64,000 nt of DNA from RFSX01 sp965230215 (GCA_965230215.1 CBDDKN010000002.1:62001-126000); one strand, 5' to 3'. Positions 1-9,438 are shown, numbered from the stretch's first letter. Made by a program: numbers and translations. Notes: generated from the letters alone by a model not told the origin.

Positions 1-2100
1 CCAGCGTTGGATGCAATTATCAGCAAAGCTGCAGATGACAAAGTTGAGGAGGTGATTCTGGGTATGGCGCACAGAGGAAGATTGAATGTGCTTGCCAATA
101 TCATGGGTAAAACATACGAGAACATCTTCAATGAATTCGAAGGAAACTCCATACCTGATCAAAGCTTTGGAGATGGTGATGTAAAATATCACCTTGGATT
201 CTCTTCTCAATTCGATATGTCATCAGGTAAAAAGTTGAATATTAAATTGGCTCCGAATCCTTCTCACCTGGAGGCTGTAAACCCTGTAGTCGAAGGATTT
301 TCTAGAGCAAAAGCGGACATTCTTTATGATTCCGATTATGATAAAATATTGCCGATTCTGATTCATGGTGATGCTGCTGTAGCAGGCCAGGGAGTTGTAT
401 ATGAGGTGGTTCAGATGAGTCAACTGGACGGCTATTACACAGGTGGAACAATCCACTTTATCATCAACAACCAAATCGGATTCACTACCGATTTTGATGA
501 CGCCAGATCTTCAACCTATTCGACAGCGGCTGCATCTCTGGTTCAGGCACCTGTATTCCATGTGAATGGTGATGATCCAGAAGCTGTGGTATTCGCATGT
601 GAACTGGCAACGGAGTACAGACAGAAATTCAACAATGATGTCTTCATAGATATGGTATGTTACAGAAGACACGGCCACAACGAAGGAGATGATCCTAAGT
701 TTACACAGCCGGAGATGTATGACCTAATCAGCAAGCATCCTAATCCAAGAGAGATATACCTTGAGAAACTGCTCTCCAGAGGAGAAATGGAAAATAAGAT
801 GGCCAAGGATATGGAAGAGGAGTTCTGGAATCATCTGCAAGACAGGTTGAATCTTGTAAAACAAAAATCTCTTCCTTACAGCTATCAAACACCAGAGGAG
901 GCTTGGAGAAAACTCAAGCGCCGATTTGATGAAGCCGACTTTCAGGATTCTCCAAAAACAGGAATTTCAAAAGCAAAAATTCAAAAAATACTCAAGCACC
1001 TAAGTACTGTACCTGAGGGCATGAAGCCCTTGAGCAAGGTAAACAGGTTGCTTAAGAATACGAACAAGATTATCGATGCTGGAAGATTGGACTGGGCACT
1101 TGGTGAGCTGATGGCCTATGGATCAATTCTTCTCGATGAGAAAGATATCAGAATGAGTGGTCAGGATGTGAAGAGAGGTACTTTCTCACACAGACATATG
1201 ATCTTCAGTGATGCAGACAGTTTTGTTGAATACAACAGGTTGGATAATCTTGATGACAAGCAAGGTAAAATGCGCATCTACAACAGCTTACTTTCTGAGT
1301 TTGCTGTTCTCGGATTTGAATATGGTTATTCACTGGCCACGCCTGATTCCCTGGTGATATGGGAAGCACAGTTTGGTGACTTTGCCAACGGTGCCCAAAC
1401 CATAATGGATCAGTTTATCAGCGCAGGAGAAAGCAAATGGCAGCGAATGAGTGGATTGGTTATGTTGCTTCCTCATGGCTATGAAGGGCAAGGCCCTGAG
1501 CATTCCAGTGCACGTTTTGAAAGATATCTCCAAATGGCGGCAGAATGCAACTACAGTGTGGTAAACATGACTACACCAGCCAATTTATTCCATGCACTGA
1601 GAAGACAGCTACAACGTGACACCAGAAAGCCACTGATTGTGATGTCACCAAAGTCTCTACTGCGTCACCCTATGGCAGTATCAGATTTGTCAGAGTTTGC
1701 TACAGGAACCAAATTCATGGAAGTCATTGATGATGCTGAAGCCAAAGCAAACAAAGTAAACAGACTGCTCATTTGTACGGGTAAGGTTTACTATGATCTT
1801 CTGAATGAAAAGCAGGAGCGTAAGTTGGACAATGTTGCCATTGTGAGACTTGAACAATTATATCCGTTTCCGGAAAAACAACTTAACAGCATTCTAAGCA
1901 AATATAAAAATGCTGAAAAATTCTGGGTACAGGAGGAACCGAGCAACATGGGACCTTGGAATTACCTTATGAGATATTGGCGTAAGACAGATATCGAGGT
2001 GATATCAAGAGAGATTTCTGCTAGCCCGGCGACAGGCTTCAAAAAAATCCATGATGAGCAACAAAAAGAGTTGGTTGCAAGAGCTTTGGGTATAAAGTAG
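1..2100 (+). CDS. sucA: 2-oxoglutarate dehydrogenase E1 component (5' end cut by window)
   Basis: Thiamine-diphosphate-dependent E1 subunit of the 2-oxoglutarate dehydrogenase complex, which decarboxylates 2-oxoglutarate and passes the succinyl group to lipoylated E2 in the TCA cycle. The frame is open from base 1, starting inside the conserved stretch PALDAIISKAAD, so about 200-230 N-terminal residues of a roughly 920-residue protein lie outside. Recognisable E1 blocks are GMAHRGRLNVL, PNPSHLEAVNPVVEG, HGDAAVAGQGVVYE, NNQIGFTTD, the C-terminal GYEGQGPEHSSARFERYLQ and WVQEEPSNMGPW. E2 (sucB) is not in the window and would be expected elsewhere. The next gene is convergent, five bases after the stop. 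Identity is near certain. Confidence 0.97.
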   Translation, partial: PALDAIISKAADDKVEEVILGMAHRGRLNVLANIMGKTYENIFNEFEGNSIPDQSFGDGDVKYHLGFSSQFDMSSGKKLNIKLAPNPSHLEAVNPVVEGFSRAKADILYDSDYDKILPILIHGDAAVAGQGVVYEVVQMSQLDGYYTGGTIHFIINNQIGFTTDFDDARSSTYSTAAASLVQAPVFHVNGDDPEAVVFACELATEYRQKFNNDVFIDMVCYRRHGHNEGDDPKFTQPEMYDLISKHPNPREIYLEKLLSRGEMENKMAKDMEEEFWNHLQDRLNLVKQKSLPYSYQTPEEAWRKLKRRFDEADFQDSPKTGISKAKIQKILKHLSTVPEGMKPLSKVNRLLKNTNKIIDAGRLDWALGELMAYGSILLDEKDIRMSGQDVKRGTFSHRHMIFSDADSFVEYNRLDNLDDKQGKMRIYNSLLSEFAVLGFEYGYSLATPDSLVIWEAQFGDFANGAQTIMDQFISAGESKWQRMSGLVMLLPHGYEGQGPEHSSARFERYLQMAAECNYSVVNMTTPANLFHALRRQLQRDTRKPLIVMSPKSLLRHPMAVSDLSEFATGTKFMEVIDDAEAKANKVNRLLICTGKVYYDLLNEKQERKLDNVAIVRLEQLYPFPEKQLNSILSKYKNAEKFWVQEEPSNMGPWNYLMRYWRKTDIEVISREISASPATGFKKIHDEQQKELVARALGIK

Positions 2101-2105
2101 TTTAA

Positions 2106-2786
2106 TCAATTGCGGGGTCCGTTATAAAAGACCAATCGAATTCCGAAGTTCATAAAGTTGGCTTCGGTCTCCGGAGTGTCAACATTCAATTCGTCCGCTA
2201 GCGGTGCGAGTGAAACAGATTGTAAAGGAATATGGACGTAAGGTTGTATTGAAAATGAAACCTGTCTGCTTGTGTTGAAATAATACGCAAGTCGCAATCG
2301 AACACAAGTTCTGCTTTCATTTACCAAAACTTTTTTCACCCCAGAGTTGGCGATTTCATCCTGAATACGAAAGCGGTCAATACCTAAACCTATTCCTGCA
2401 CCCCAGTTCTCAAGTATAAGATGGTAATCAGCGAAAAACTGTCTGTTACTATAGAATAACTTTTGTGAGAAAAGAGTATTCTCTATTGTCTCCCCTACCG
2501 CTTCCTTATCGGTTGACAGGCTCTGCCAACCAATTTCAAGAGCTTGGGTGGATGTGTATTGATAGCGTAACCCAAGATTTATCCCACCTGCAAAAGTCAA
2601 ATCAGAAAATGGTTTTACAAGGCCACCTTCCAACTCTTGCATCTTATCCTCGTTAAACTGAGCCAGTATCTGATTATTTGGCTCGGAACCGAAATATGAA
2701 AATCCGTAACCTACACTGATATTCAGTTGGGCCATCATATATGTACTCCAGAACAAGCTGATGATCAATAGGGCAAAACGGTACAT
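2106..2786 (-). CDS. Outer-membrane beta-barrel protein, unknown function
   Basis: A protein of about 226 residues with an N-terminal signal peptide (MYRFALLIISLFWSTYMMAQ) followed by alternating hydrophobic/aromatic strands typical of small Bacteroidota outer-membrane barrels (for example NISVGYGFSYFG, GINLGLRYQY, WGAGIGLGIDRF, FMNFGIRLVFY). The frame is open to an ATG at 2816, but I prefer the ATG at 2786: it places the signal peptide at the N-terminus, and a TATATTTG -7 element at 2821-2828 would put the transcript start almost on the upstream ATG. No catalytic motif is visible. It is convergent with sucA and divergent from the glycosyltransferase at 2929. Export and barrel fold are inferred; the function is unknown. 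Confidence 0.72.
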   Translation of the reverse strand: MYRFALLIISLFWSTYMMAQLNISVGYGFSYFGSEPNNQILAQFNEDKMQELEGGLVKPFSDLTFAGGINLGLRYQYTSTQALEIGWQSLSTDKEAVGETIENTLFSQKLFYSNRQFFADYHLILENWGAGIGLGIDRFRIQDEIANSGVKKVLVNESRTCVRLRLAYYFNTSRQVSFSIQPYVHIPLQSVSLAPLADELNVDTPETEANFMNFGIRLVFYNGPRN

Positions 2787-2820
2787 TTCATGCTCTTTGA
2801 CCCTAAGATAAGGCATTGCC

Positions 2821-2828
2821 CAAATATA
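2821..2828 (-). promoter_or_regulatory. Candidate promoter -7 element (TATATTTG)
   Basis: Read leftward this is TATATTTG, a full match to the Bacteroidota -7 consensus TAnnTTTG, about 35 bases before the preferred start of the barrel-protein gene. The -33 side is weak: the nearest TTG-like triplet (2845-2847) is 16 bases away rather than 19. Confidence 0.35.
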
Positions 2829-2928
2829 ATTGACCGCCTGAAATCAATTCGTTTAATGTCCCGGTTTCATCATTGATAAACAGTCATTTATATATTAAAT
2901 AATTTTAATTTTTAATTATTTTTATTCC

Positions 2929-4830
2929 ATGGCCAGAAAGAAGAAAAAGCTATCTGCGAAAACAGCAGTTCAAAGCAAAGACACCAAGCAAAAAGCAGCT
3001 CCAAAGAAATCCAGCTATAAGCACGAACCACTGCCTCTGAAGATAACAGGGATTATTGCTGTGACTTTTATTCTCCTTTCTTTTGTATTGTACGGTGCAT
3101 CCATGAAATATGGTTTCGTGCTGGATGATAAAATTGTATTATCGGAAAACAACTATACTAAGAAAGGTCTTGCCGGAATCGGAGATCTATTCAGTACCGA
3201 TAGTTTTCAAGGCTACTTTGGAGAACAAAAAGAAATACTTCAGGGTGGAAGATACCGCCCGCTTTCCCTGGTCAGTTTTGCTATTGAACATGAGATTTTT
3301 GGACTCAATCCAAGTGTTTACCATTTCAACAATATACTTCTATATGGCTTTTCAATTTTCATTTGTTTCATTGCATTGAGAAGAATTCTGAGAGAAAAAG
3401 ATAGTTCTGTGGGTGGTGTTGTTTTCTCAATCAGTTTGATTGCCAGCCTTCTATTTTTATTCCATCCCTTACATACAGAAGCTGTGGCCAATATAAAAGG
3501 CCGTGATGAGATCATGTCATTTCTGTTCAGCATGTTGTGTCTGTTCTACAGCATCAAATTCTTTGATGAAAAGAAAAGACTTCACTTAATACTTGCCAAT
3601 CTTTTTATGTTGCTTGGACTTTTTTCCAAAGAAAACACGATTACATTTCTAGCCATTATACCAGTAGCAATTATCCTATTCCGCAATGCTTCATTGAAGC
3701 AATGCATGAATATCGTATTAAGTTTATTGAGTACGACTATCATCTATATCTTCATTCGTATACAGGCTTTGGGTTATTTTCTGATAGATAATCCATCGAC
3801 TGATATAATGAACAACCCATTCGTTGCGATGAGCTCTGTCGAGAAATACAGTACGATCATGTATACACTGCTTGTCTATCTTAAACTGATATTTGTCCCT
3901 ATCGAATTAACCCACGACTACTACCCTTTTCATATTCCAACAATGGGACTTGGTGACTGGCAGTTCTGGTTGTCCTTTGTTACATATGCATTGATTGTCA
4001 TAGCCATTATAAAATATTGGAAAAGTAGAAAAGAGCTAAGTTTCGGCCTTTTCTTCTACATAGCTGCCCTTTCCATAGTTTCAAACATTGTAATAAACGT
4101 AGGAACCACCATGAACGAAAGGTTCATATTTACTGCAATGCTGGGAATACTGATTATCATGGCTTACCTGCTCAGGATATTAAGTCAAAAACAGAAGTTT
4201 GTAGCTCATAATATTATGTTGGGTGGAATTGTTGTGGTAATTCTGGCTCTGTATGGATTCAAAACTATCGACCGGGTGCCGGCATGGGAAAGTGAACTTG
4301 CTTTGAATCAGGCCGCCATCAAGGTTTCTAAAAATAGTGCGAGAGCCAATTCATTCATGGCCACAGCCTATTTCAACAGATACAAGGAAACAACAGATAA
4401 TCAGACCAGGAAAGAACTTATTAATGCCGCTCGTCCTTATGCTGAAAGAGCTGTTGAATTATATCCAAATTACATGAACGCCAACCTGATGCTAGCAGGC
4501 ATAGCCGCTGAGGAGTATAAGCTGGGTGGCGATATCACGACACTGCTTACAGAATTCAAGGAAATAGCTGGAAGGCGTCCGGATGTAGAATATCTGACTA
4601 CCTATCTCAATTACCTAAATGACAGAGGTAACAATATGGATCAGCTTGTGGCGTTCTACTATGATCTTGGTTTGAATGTACTGATGCCACAAAGACAAAG
4701 GGTAGATTGGGCGGTACATTATCTATTGATGGGAAATAAACTTGATCCATCAAATCAGAACATAAGAGCCGCATTGGTAAGGGGGTATGAATTGCTCGGC
4801 AGAAATGATCTTGCCAACCAATTCAGATAA
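2929..4830 (+). CDS. TMTC-like multispanning glycosyltransferase with C-terminal TPR region
   Basis: A 633-residue integral membrane protein: a Lys-rich cytoplasmic N-terminus (residues 1-35), roughly ten hydrophobic segments between about 38 and 455, then a soluble helical tail resembling tetratricopeptide repeats. The GT-C fold signature of eukaryotic TMTC O-mannosyltransferases is visible: an acidic pair after the first membrane helix (FVLDDKIVL, D66/D67), GGRYRPLSLVSF (about 107-117) and HPLHTEAVANIKGRDE (about 178-193). GT-C enzymes use lipid-linked sugars and glycosylate proteins on the outer face of the membrane; that role is inferred for this one. It stands alone between a divergent barrel gene and a convergent alkaline phosphatase. 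No -7 box was found upstream. Family call good, substrate unknown. Confidence 0.78.
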   Translation: MARKKKKLSAKTAVQSKDTKQKAAPKKSSYKHEPLPLKITGIIAVTFILLSFVLYGASMKYGFVLDDKIVLSENNYTKKGLAGIGDLFSTDSFQGYFGEQKEILQGGRYRPLSLVSFAIEHEIFGLNPSVYHFNNILLYGFSIFICFIALRRILREKDSSVGGVVFSISLIASLLFLFHPLHTEAVANIKGRDEIMSFLFSMLCLFYSIKFFDEKKRLHLILANLFMLLGLFSKENTITFLAIIPVAIILFRNASLKQCMNIVLSLLSTTIIYIFIRIQALGYFLIDNPSTDIMNNPFVAMSSVEKYSTIMYTLLVYLKLIFVPIELTHDYYPFHIPTMGLGDWQFWLSFVTYALIVIAIIKYWKSRKELSFGLFFYIAALSIVSNIVINVGTTMNERFIFTAMLGILIIMAYLLRILSQKQKFVAHNIMLGGIVVVILALYGFKTIDRVPAWESELALNQAAIKVSKNSARANSFMATAYFNRYKETTDNQTRKELINAARPYAERAVELYPNYMNANLMLAGIAAEEYKLGGDITTLLTEFKEIAGRRPDVEYLTTYLNYLNDRGNNMDQLVAFYYDLGLNVLMPQRQRVDWAVHYLLMGNKLDPSNQNIRAALVRGYELLGRNDLANQFR

Positions 4831-4839
4831 TCCAGACAG

Positions 4840-5943
4840 TTATTCCCAGCCCAGAGCTTTGCGCATTCTGTAATAGATTTCAGTATTTTCATACAAGCCT
4901 GCAAAGAGTTCTGAACCCGGACCGTATGAAAAAACAGGAATGAAATCGCCACTGTGTTTCATGGATGTAAATGCTGTTATCAGTGAGTCTCTTCTAGATC
5001 CGGGCTGTACTGTAAATCCACCTGTTTCATGATCAGCTGTGATTACAACCAGTGTTTCTCCATCTTTTTCTGCCCAATCAAGCACCTGATCAATCATCTG
5101 ACTAAACTCAATAAACTCCGCAATTATCCATTCGGAATTGTTGGCATGTCCACCCCAGTCAATCTGCGACCCCTCTATCATCATGAAAAAGCCATTATCC
5201 GAAATATCATCAAGAAACTCTATTCCTGTTATTGCCGCATCCTTGAGATAATCTCTTCCCTGATACACAGGCAATGGGTCCTTGTCAGCGGTTAAATAGA
5301 ATACTTTTTCATTGCCAGGAATCTTTTGCTTGAAATCAACAAACTCTTCAATATAGTCTCCTACCAAATAACCCAACTCCCGAAATTCAGCAAGCAAATC
5401 TCTCTCATCATTATCTCTCCTGTCAAAAAATTTCTTTCCTCCGCCCACCAAATAATCAACATCAGCATCCAGGAGGTCTAAAGCTATCTCTTCATAATTG
5501 CGTCTGTATTCATTGTGGGTTGCAAATGAGGCTGGCGTAGCATGTATGATGGTAGAAGTAGCAACCATGCCTGTTCTAAATTTCTTCTCTTCGGCTTCTT
5601 CAAGAATGGTTTTTAAAGGCATCGTGTCCTTATCTACACCTACAGCGTTATAATAAGTTTTCTGACCGGTAGCAAAAGCTGTTGCCCCAGCTGCAGAGTC
5701 TGTAATCAAACTATCATAACAGCTTGGCTTGTGTAAGCCAATGTAGCTCATCCTCTCCAGTGCACTTGTATTGTTATTGCTGTAAGTCCCAGCAGCAATC
5801 TGCCCTATGCCCATGCCATCTCCAATCAATAATATTATATTCTTGGCTTTCTTCGAATTTGAAGCTTGGTTCATCACCTTAGTGGAAGGGCTGCATGAAA
5901 ATACAACTGTAATGATCAAAATACCGATAGTAAAATATTTCAT
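4840..5943 (-). CDS. Alkaline phosphatase, lipoprotein
   Basis: Metal-dependent phosphomonoesterase of the PhoA superfamily, predicted to sit in the envelope as a lipoprotein (lipobox VFSC, Cys17). Metal and nucleophile motifs are all present: GDGMG with Asp42, DSAAGATA with the nucleophilic Ser83, HATPASFATH, EGSQIDWGGHAN and TADHETGGF. At 367 residues it is shorter than E. coli PhoA (about 450), as is common for Bacteroidota members. It follows dprA on the same strand after an 18-base gap and may be co-transcribed with tag and dprA. Its end lies 9 bases from the convergent glycosyltransferase, with no hairpin between them. Confidence 0.93.
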   Translation of the reverse strand: MKYFTIGILIITVVFSCSPSTKVMNQASNSKKAKNIILLIGDGMGIGQIAAGTYSNNNTSALERMSYIGLHKPSCYDSLITDSAAGATAFATGQKTYYNAVGVDKDTMPLKTILEEAEEKKFRTGMVATSTIIHATPASFATHNEYRRNYEEIALDLLDADVDYLVGGGKKFFDRRDNDERDLLAEFRELGYLVGDYIEEFVDFKQKIPGNEKVFYLTADKDPLPVYQGRDYLKDAAITGIEFLDDISDNGFFMMIEGSQIDWGGHANNSEWIIAEFIEFSQMIDQVLDWAEKDGETLVVITADHETGGFTVQPGSRRDSLITAFTSMKHSGDFIPVFSYGPGSELFAGLYENTEIYYRMRKALGWE

Positions 5944-5961
5944 TAGATTGCCTGTCTATTT

Positions 5962-7059
5962 TCAAAGCAAGATATACTTTTTACCAGGCTTGGAACTGAT
6001 GAAACCCTTTAATTCAAGATTTAATAAAATAGATGATAACTCAGAAAACGAAATTCCTGACTGCCCATGAATGAAATCTATATCCATGGCTTGAGAACTG
6101 TCTAAAACCTTGCAGACCTTCTGTTCAACCTCGGTAAGAGATGTAAAATTCAGTTCTGTCTGCTTTGCTGTGCTTTCCCACCTTGAAATGTAGACAATAT
6201 CCTCTACAGAATCGAGAAGATGTGCTTTATGCGTTTTGATGAGTTTATTACATCCAGCCGACTTCTTATTTCCAATATTGCCAGGAACGGCAAAAACGTC
6301 TTTGCTGAATTCATTGGCATATTCTGCAGTAATTATGGAGCCTCCTCTTAATGCAGATTCCACAACAATAATAACATCTGATAAAGCCGCAATAATTCTA
6401 TTGCGCATTGGAAAATTCTCACGGTCGGGCTTTGCCCCTGGAAGAAATTCAGATAGCAAGCCTCCGTTATTCACTATTTGGCTTGCCAGGCCTTTGTGAT
6501 CAGGAGGATATATGCGATCTATGCCGCTACCTAATACAGCAATTGTAGGCAATCCATGTTTTACGGCCTGGGTATGAGCTCTGGCATCAATGCCATAGGC
6601 CAGACCGCTAATTATGGTAGCCTCGTATTTTACCAGTCCTTTTACAATCTTATCACAACAAGTTTGACCATACTCACTAGGAGACCTGGTCCCTATTATC
6701 CCAACCGTGCGTCTTGGGTTATACTCTAAATTTCCCTTTGTAAATACCATCACAGGGCTATTGGCGAAAGGTTTCAATCTTGATGGATAAGTGTCATCTA
6801 AGTAGAAGTGGCAATCGATTTGTGCATTTATCAAACTGGGAAGAATACTTTCTGCCTTGTTAAGCGCATCAGACCTGCTAATCTTCTTCGATCTAAGACT
6901 TGCAATACCAGGCACCCTTCTAAGATCCCGAGAAGATGCAGCAAATACATTAGCTACACTTCCCAGATAACTCACAAGGTTACGAGCGGAAATGGGACCA
7001 ATACCGTCAAGAAGATATAGAGCTAATTGATAAAGTAAGTCATTCTCGGCCTTAGGCAT
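5962..7059 (-). CDS. dprA: DNA-processing protein DprA/Smf
   Basis: Loads RecA onto incoming single-stranded DNA during natural transformation. The protein is 365 residues: an N-terminal HhH-like region (LLDGIGPISARNLVSYLG), the Rossmann-like DprA core with ISGLAYGIDARAH, AVLGSGIDRIYPPDH, FPMRNRIIAALSD, SALRGGSIITAEYA and VFAVPGNI, and a small winged-helix C-terminal domain. Length and motifs are standard for the family. It lies between tag and the alkaline phosphatase, all read leftward. No other competence gene is in the window. Confidence 0.95.
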   Translation of the reverse strand: MPKAENDLLYQLALYLLDGIGPISARNLVSYLGSVANVFAASSRDLRRVPGIASLRSKKISRSDALNKAESILPSLINAQIDCHFYLDDTYPSRLKPFANSPVMVFTKGNLEYNPRRTVGIIGTRSPSEYGQTCCDKIVKGLVKYEATIISGLAYGIDARAHTQAVKHGLPTIAVLGSGIDRIYPPDHKGLASQIVNNGGLLSEFLPGAKPDRENFPMRNRIIAALSDVIIVVESALRGGSIITAEYANEFSKDVFAVPGNIGNKKSAGCNKLIKTHKAHLLDSVEDIVYISRWESTAKQTELNFTSLTEVEQKVCKVLDSSQAMDIDFIHGQSGISFSELSSILLNLELKGFISSKPGKKYILL

Positions 7060-7113
7060 TCAGAAGTTTTGTCAACCAAGAATGAAAGACTGGGCATAAA
7101 AGTAATCAGTAGT

Positions 7114-7677
7114 TTAGGCTTCTTTATAGCGCCAGCAATTTATTATATGGTCATTGACCATACCAACAGCTTGCATAAATGCATAAGTTATCGTTGGACC
7201 AACAAACTTAAATCCAGATTTCTTCAGGCTCTTGCTCATAGTCTGAGAAATATCTGTTTGAGATGGAATTTCGGAATGACTCTTATAGTTGTTCAAAATC
7301 GGTTTGTGATCTACAAATGACCACAGATAGTCACTGAATTCGATGCCTTGGTCTCTCATGTTGACATAGGCTTCAGCATTTGTAAATACAGCATTAATCT
7401 TGAGCTTGTTTCTAATAATACCAGGATTATCAAATAATGCAGCTTTTTCTTTCTCTGCCATATTCAGAATGGCATCGGGATTCCATCCCTTGAAACATTC
7501 GTAATAGTTTTCTTTTTTGGTAAGTACGGTATACCAGCTCAATCCAGCTTGTGCCCCTTCCAGGTTCAAAAACTCAAAGAGTCTGATATTGTCATATTCC
7601 GGCACCCCCCATATCTCATCATGGTACTTCATGTACAAATCATCTTTTAGGCACCAGGGACATCTTTGTTTTTCCAT
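7114..7677 (-). CDS. tag: DNA-3-methyladenine glycosylase I
   Basis: Excises 3-methyladenine from alkylated DNA to start base-excision repair. The 187-residue protein has the Tag family architecture: N-terminal RCPWC with Cys6 as zinc ligand, YHDEIWGVP (His as second ligand), LNLEGAQAGLSW with the catalytic Glu, GFKFVGPTITYAFMQAVGMVNDH, and the C-terminal zinc pair in NDHIINCW. It is the first gene of a leftward run with dprA and the alkaline phosphatase. The A/T-rich 165-base gap to the divergent thioredoxin gene should hold its promoter, but I see no good -7 match on this strand. Confidence 0.95.
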   Translation of the reverse strand: MEKQRCPWCLKDDLYMKYHDEIWGVPEYDNIRLFEFLNLEGAQAGLSWYTVLTKKENYYECFKGWNPDAILNMAEKEKAALFDNPGIIRNKLKINAVFTNAEAYVNMRDQGIEFSDYLWSFVDHKPILNNYKSHSEIPSQTDISQTMSKSLKKSGFKFVGPTITYAFMQAVGMVNDHIINCWRYKEA

Positions 7678-7810
7678 AAAAAGAATTAATACTTTATATA
7701 TTAATTTATTTTTTAATATGTTAGAGCTTGAATACTATTTAATAGCGGTTCAGCGACAATCCGCATATCTATTTAAAGGAAGATTAACAGATTGAAAGCC
7801 AATAATTGAA

Positions 7811-7818
7811 TAATTTTG
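7811..7818 (+). promoter_or_regulatory. Candidate promoter -7 element (TAATTTTG)
   Basis: TAATTTTG matches TAnnTTTG exactly and lies 24 bases before the ATG of the thioredoxin-like gene. An ATTG at 7791-7794 could act as -33, although the 16-base spacer is short. Confidence 0.4.
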
Positions 7819-7842
7819 AAAGTAACAAACTGAAATAATAAA

Positions 7843-8370
7843 ATGAAGTATTTAACAAGTCTAGCGGTAGTTCTATTTATAGGTCTATCTTCTGTGTATG
7901 GTCAAAACGATGATAGCAAAACGGCTCAGATCAATTGGATGAGTTGGGAAGAAGCTATTGAAGCTAATAAAAAAGAGCCAAAGAAAATCTTTGTTGATGT
8001 GTACACCAATTGGTGTGGATGGTGCAAAAAGATGGATAAATCCACATTTATGGATGCCGAAATCATTGAAGAAATCAATGCCAATTTTTATGCGGTGAAG
8101 TTCAACGCAGAGCAAAAGGCACCTATCAACTTCAATGGTTCAGAATTTAAATTTGTAAATGCGGGCAGAAGAGGATATCACCAATTGGCTTATGCGCTTC
8201 TTGATGGAAGAATGGGATATCCGGCTTTTGTATTTCTAAATGAGACCTTTGAGCGTATTATGTTATCTCCAGGATACAAGCAAGTACCTCAATTGATAAA
8301 GGAACTTAACTTTGCCAGCAGCGAAGCTTACAAGAATCAAAGCTGGGAAGACTACCAAAGATCAGAGTAA
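7843..8370 (+). CDS. Secreted thioredoxin-fold protein (CGWC)
   Basis: A 175-residue periplasmic thioredoxin-like protein. Residues 1-20 form a signal peptide ending VYG; the redox motif WCGWC has Cys58 and Cys61; a cis-Pro candidate lies in GYPAFVFL. The DsbD-C/thioredoxin_7 type fold is inferred from the pattern KIFVDVYTNWCGWCKKMD. The likely role is disulphide reduction or exchange in the periplasm. A clear paralog at 24738-25421 shares the core, the GRRG block and the LSPGYK/ASPGYK block. A -7 element at 7811 drives it and a shared terminator follows. Confidence 0.88.
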   Translation: MKYLTSLAVVLFIGLSSVYGQNDDSKTAQINWMSWEEAIEANKKEPKKIFVDVYTNWCGWCKKMDKSTFMDAEIIEEINANFYAVKFNAEQKAPINFNGSEFKFVNAGRRGYHQLAYALLDGRMGYPAFVFLNETFERIMLSPGYKQVPQLIKELNFASSEAYKNQSWEDYQRSE

Positions 8371-8391
8371 ATTTGAAATTATATAGAAATT

Positions 8392-8420
8392 AAAAAGCCC
8401 TCTTTTGGAGGGCTTTTTTT
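8392..8420. terminator. Bidirectional intrinsic terminator
   Basis: GCCCTC (8397-8402), loop TTTTG and GAGGGC (8408-8413) form a perfect six-pair stem, extended by an A-run on the left and a T-run on the right. It serves both the convergent thioredoxin gene (plus) and tonB (minus). Confidence 0.9.
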
Positions 8421-8421
8421 A

Positions 8422-9270
8422 TTACTTGAGTTTAAAGTCAATAATGATGTCACCGCATTGTTCGTCGGCTTGACTCTTGCTAAACACATATTTCTTAGCG
8501 CTAGACTCCGCAAGTTTGATGAGATGCGCATCTGTGGTGGTAGACCCTTTCTGTCTAAACCTTGACTGAATTACTTTTCCTTGCGCATTCACGCAGATAT
8601 TGATTATCACTCTACCCGTTTTCTGAGTATTATCTTGAATGCTTGGCGCATGCAATAACTCTCTTGAGCCCAGTCCATCACCAGTCCTTCCCGTTCCTTT
8701 GGTTAAACCTTTCAGTTTATCCGCATTTGGCTTACCATTCTCCTGACCTTTTGATGCATCGGCTTCACCAGATCCATTCTTGCTGGAAAACTTACTAAAT
8801 CTGGACTTGGCTTCTTTCTTCTTGCGCGCTTCCTCTTCTGCTTTCATACGCGCCTCTTCTTCGGCCTTAAGCCTGGCTTCTTCAGCAGCTTTTTGCCTTT
8901 GGTGTTCAGCTTCGGCTTTTTTCCTTGCAGCCTCTTTGGCTGCTAAAACTGCTGAGTTGTCCTCTACAGTTTTGCTTTTTACAGCATGGGTTTGGGGTTT
9001 CGGTTTTGCAGATGTCTTTTTGACTTGGGGACTTGTTTTTTTAGGTGTGGCTTTTTTTGCAGGCGGTCTCGCCTCAGCCACTTTTCTGAATTCAGCATCA
9101 GGATTACCAAGTGCAACGACTACACCCTGAAGTTGATCAGGCTTGTTGATTTGCTTTGATTTGAAAAAAGGAAGTAAAAACAGGAAAAGCAGAAGGATGT
9201 GTATGATCACACTGATCCAGAATCCTCTCCTGCGGTTGTCATTGTCCTCTACTGAATAATATCGGTTCAT
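8422..9270 (-). CDS. tonB: TonB-family energy transducer
   Basis: Transmits proton-motive energy from ExbB/ExbD to outer-membrane receptors. The 282-residue protein has one N-terminal membrane anchor (about residues 17-36, FWISVIIHILLLFLFLLPFF), a Lys/Pro segment, a TolA-like charged helix with the octad AEEEAR(L/M/K)K repeated (about 120-155), and a C-terminal domain with GRVIINICVNAQGKV typical of TonB/TolA C-termini. It lies downstream of exbB-exbD-exbD after a 168-base gap. The long charged helix also fits a TolA-like role. A shared terminator follows its stop. Confidence 0.85.
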   Translation of the reverse strand: MNRYYSVEDNDNRRRGFWISVIIHILLLFLFLLPFFKSKQINKPDQLQGVVVALGNPDAEFRKVAEARPPAKKATPKKTSPQVKKTSAKPKPQTHAVKSKTVEDNSAVLAAKEAARKKAEAEHQRQKAAEEARLKAEEEARMKAEEEARKKKEAKSRFSKFSSKNGSGEADASKGQENGKPNADKLKGLTKGTGRTGDGLGSRELLHAPSIQDNTQKTGRVIINICVNAQGKVIQSRFRQKGSTTTDAHLIKLAESSAKKYVFSKSQADEQCGDIIIDFKLK

Positions 9271-9438
9271 CTCAGGTATGGTTTTATTGTTAATAAATAA
9301 CTATCAACAAAGCGGTTTTATTATCTCAAATCTGTCACAAAACATCATAAAAGCCTGATTATCAACAAGCTTTTATTTAGACATTAAGTGCTTGATTATC
9401 AGTATGCAATAATCAATCCAAAATTTTAATATGAAAAA

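Noticed and set aside
1..2100. sucA as a pseudogene lacking its N-terminus
   Set aside because: The frame is open through base 1 and begins in mid-domain; the absence is due to the window edge.
7678..7842. tRNA or structured RNA in the divergent tag/thioredoxin spacer
   Set aside because: No cloverleaf, anticodon arm or T-loop sequence; the stretch is plain A/T-rich promoter DNA.
8780..9130. 116-codon open frame on the plus strand, antisense to tonB, rich in Leu/Ala/Phe/Ser
   Set aside because: It mirrors the Lys/Glu/Ala repeat codons of the TonB linker; open antisense frames are expected over such repeats. No homology is recognisable and no promoter seen.
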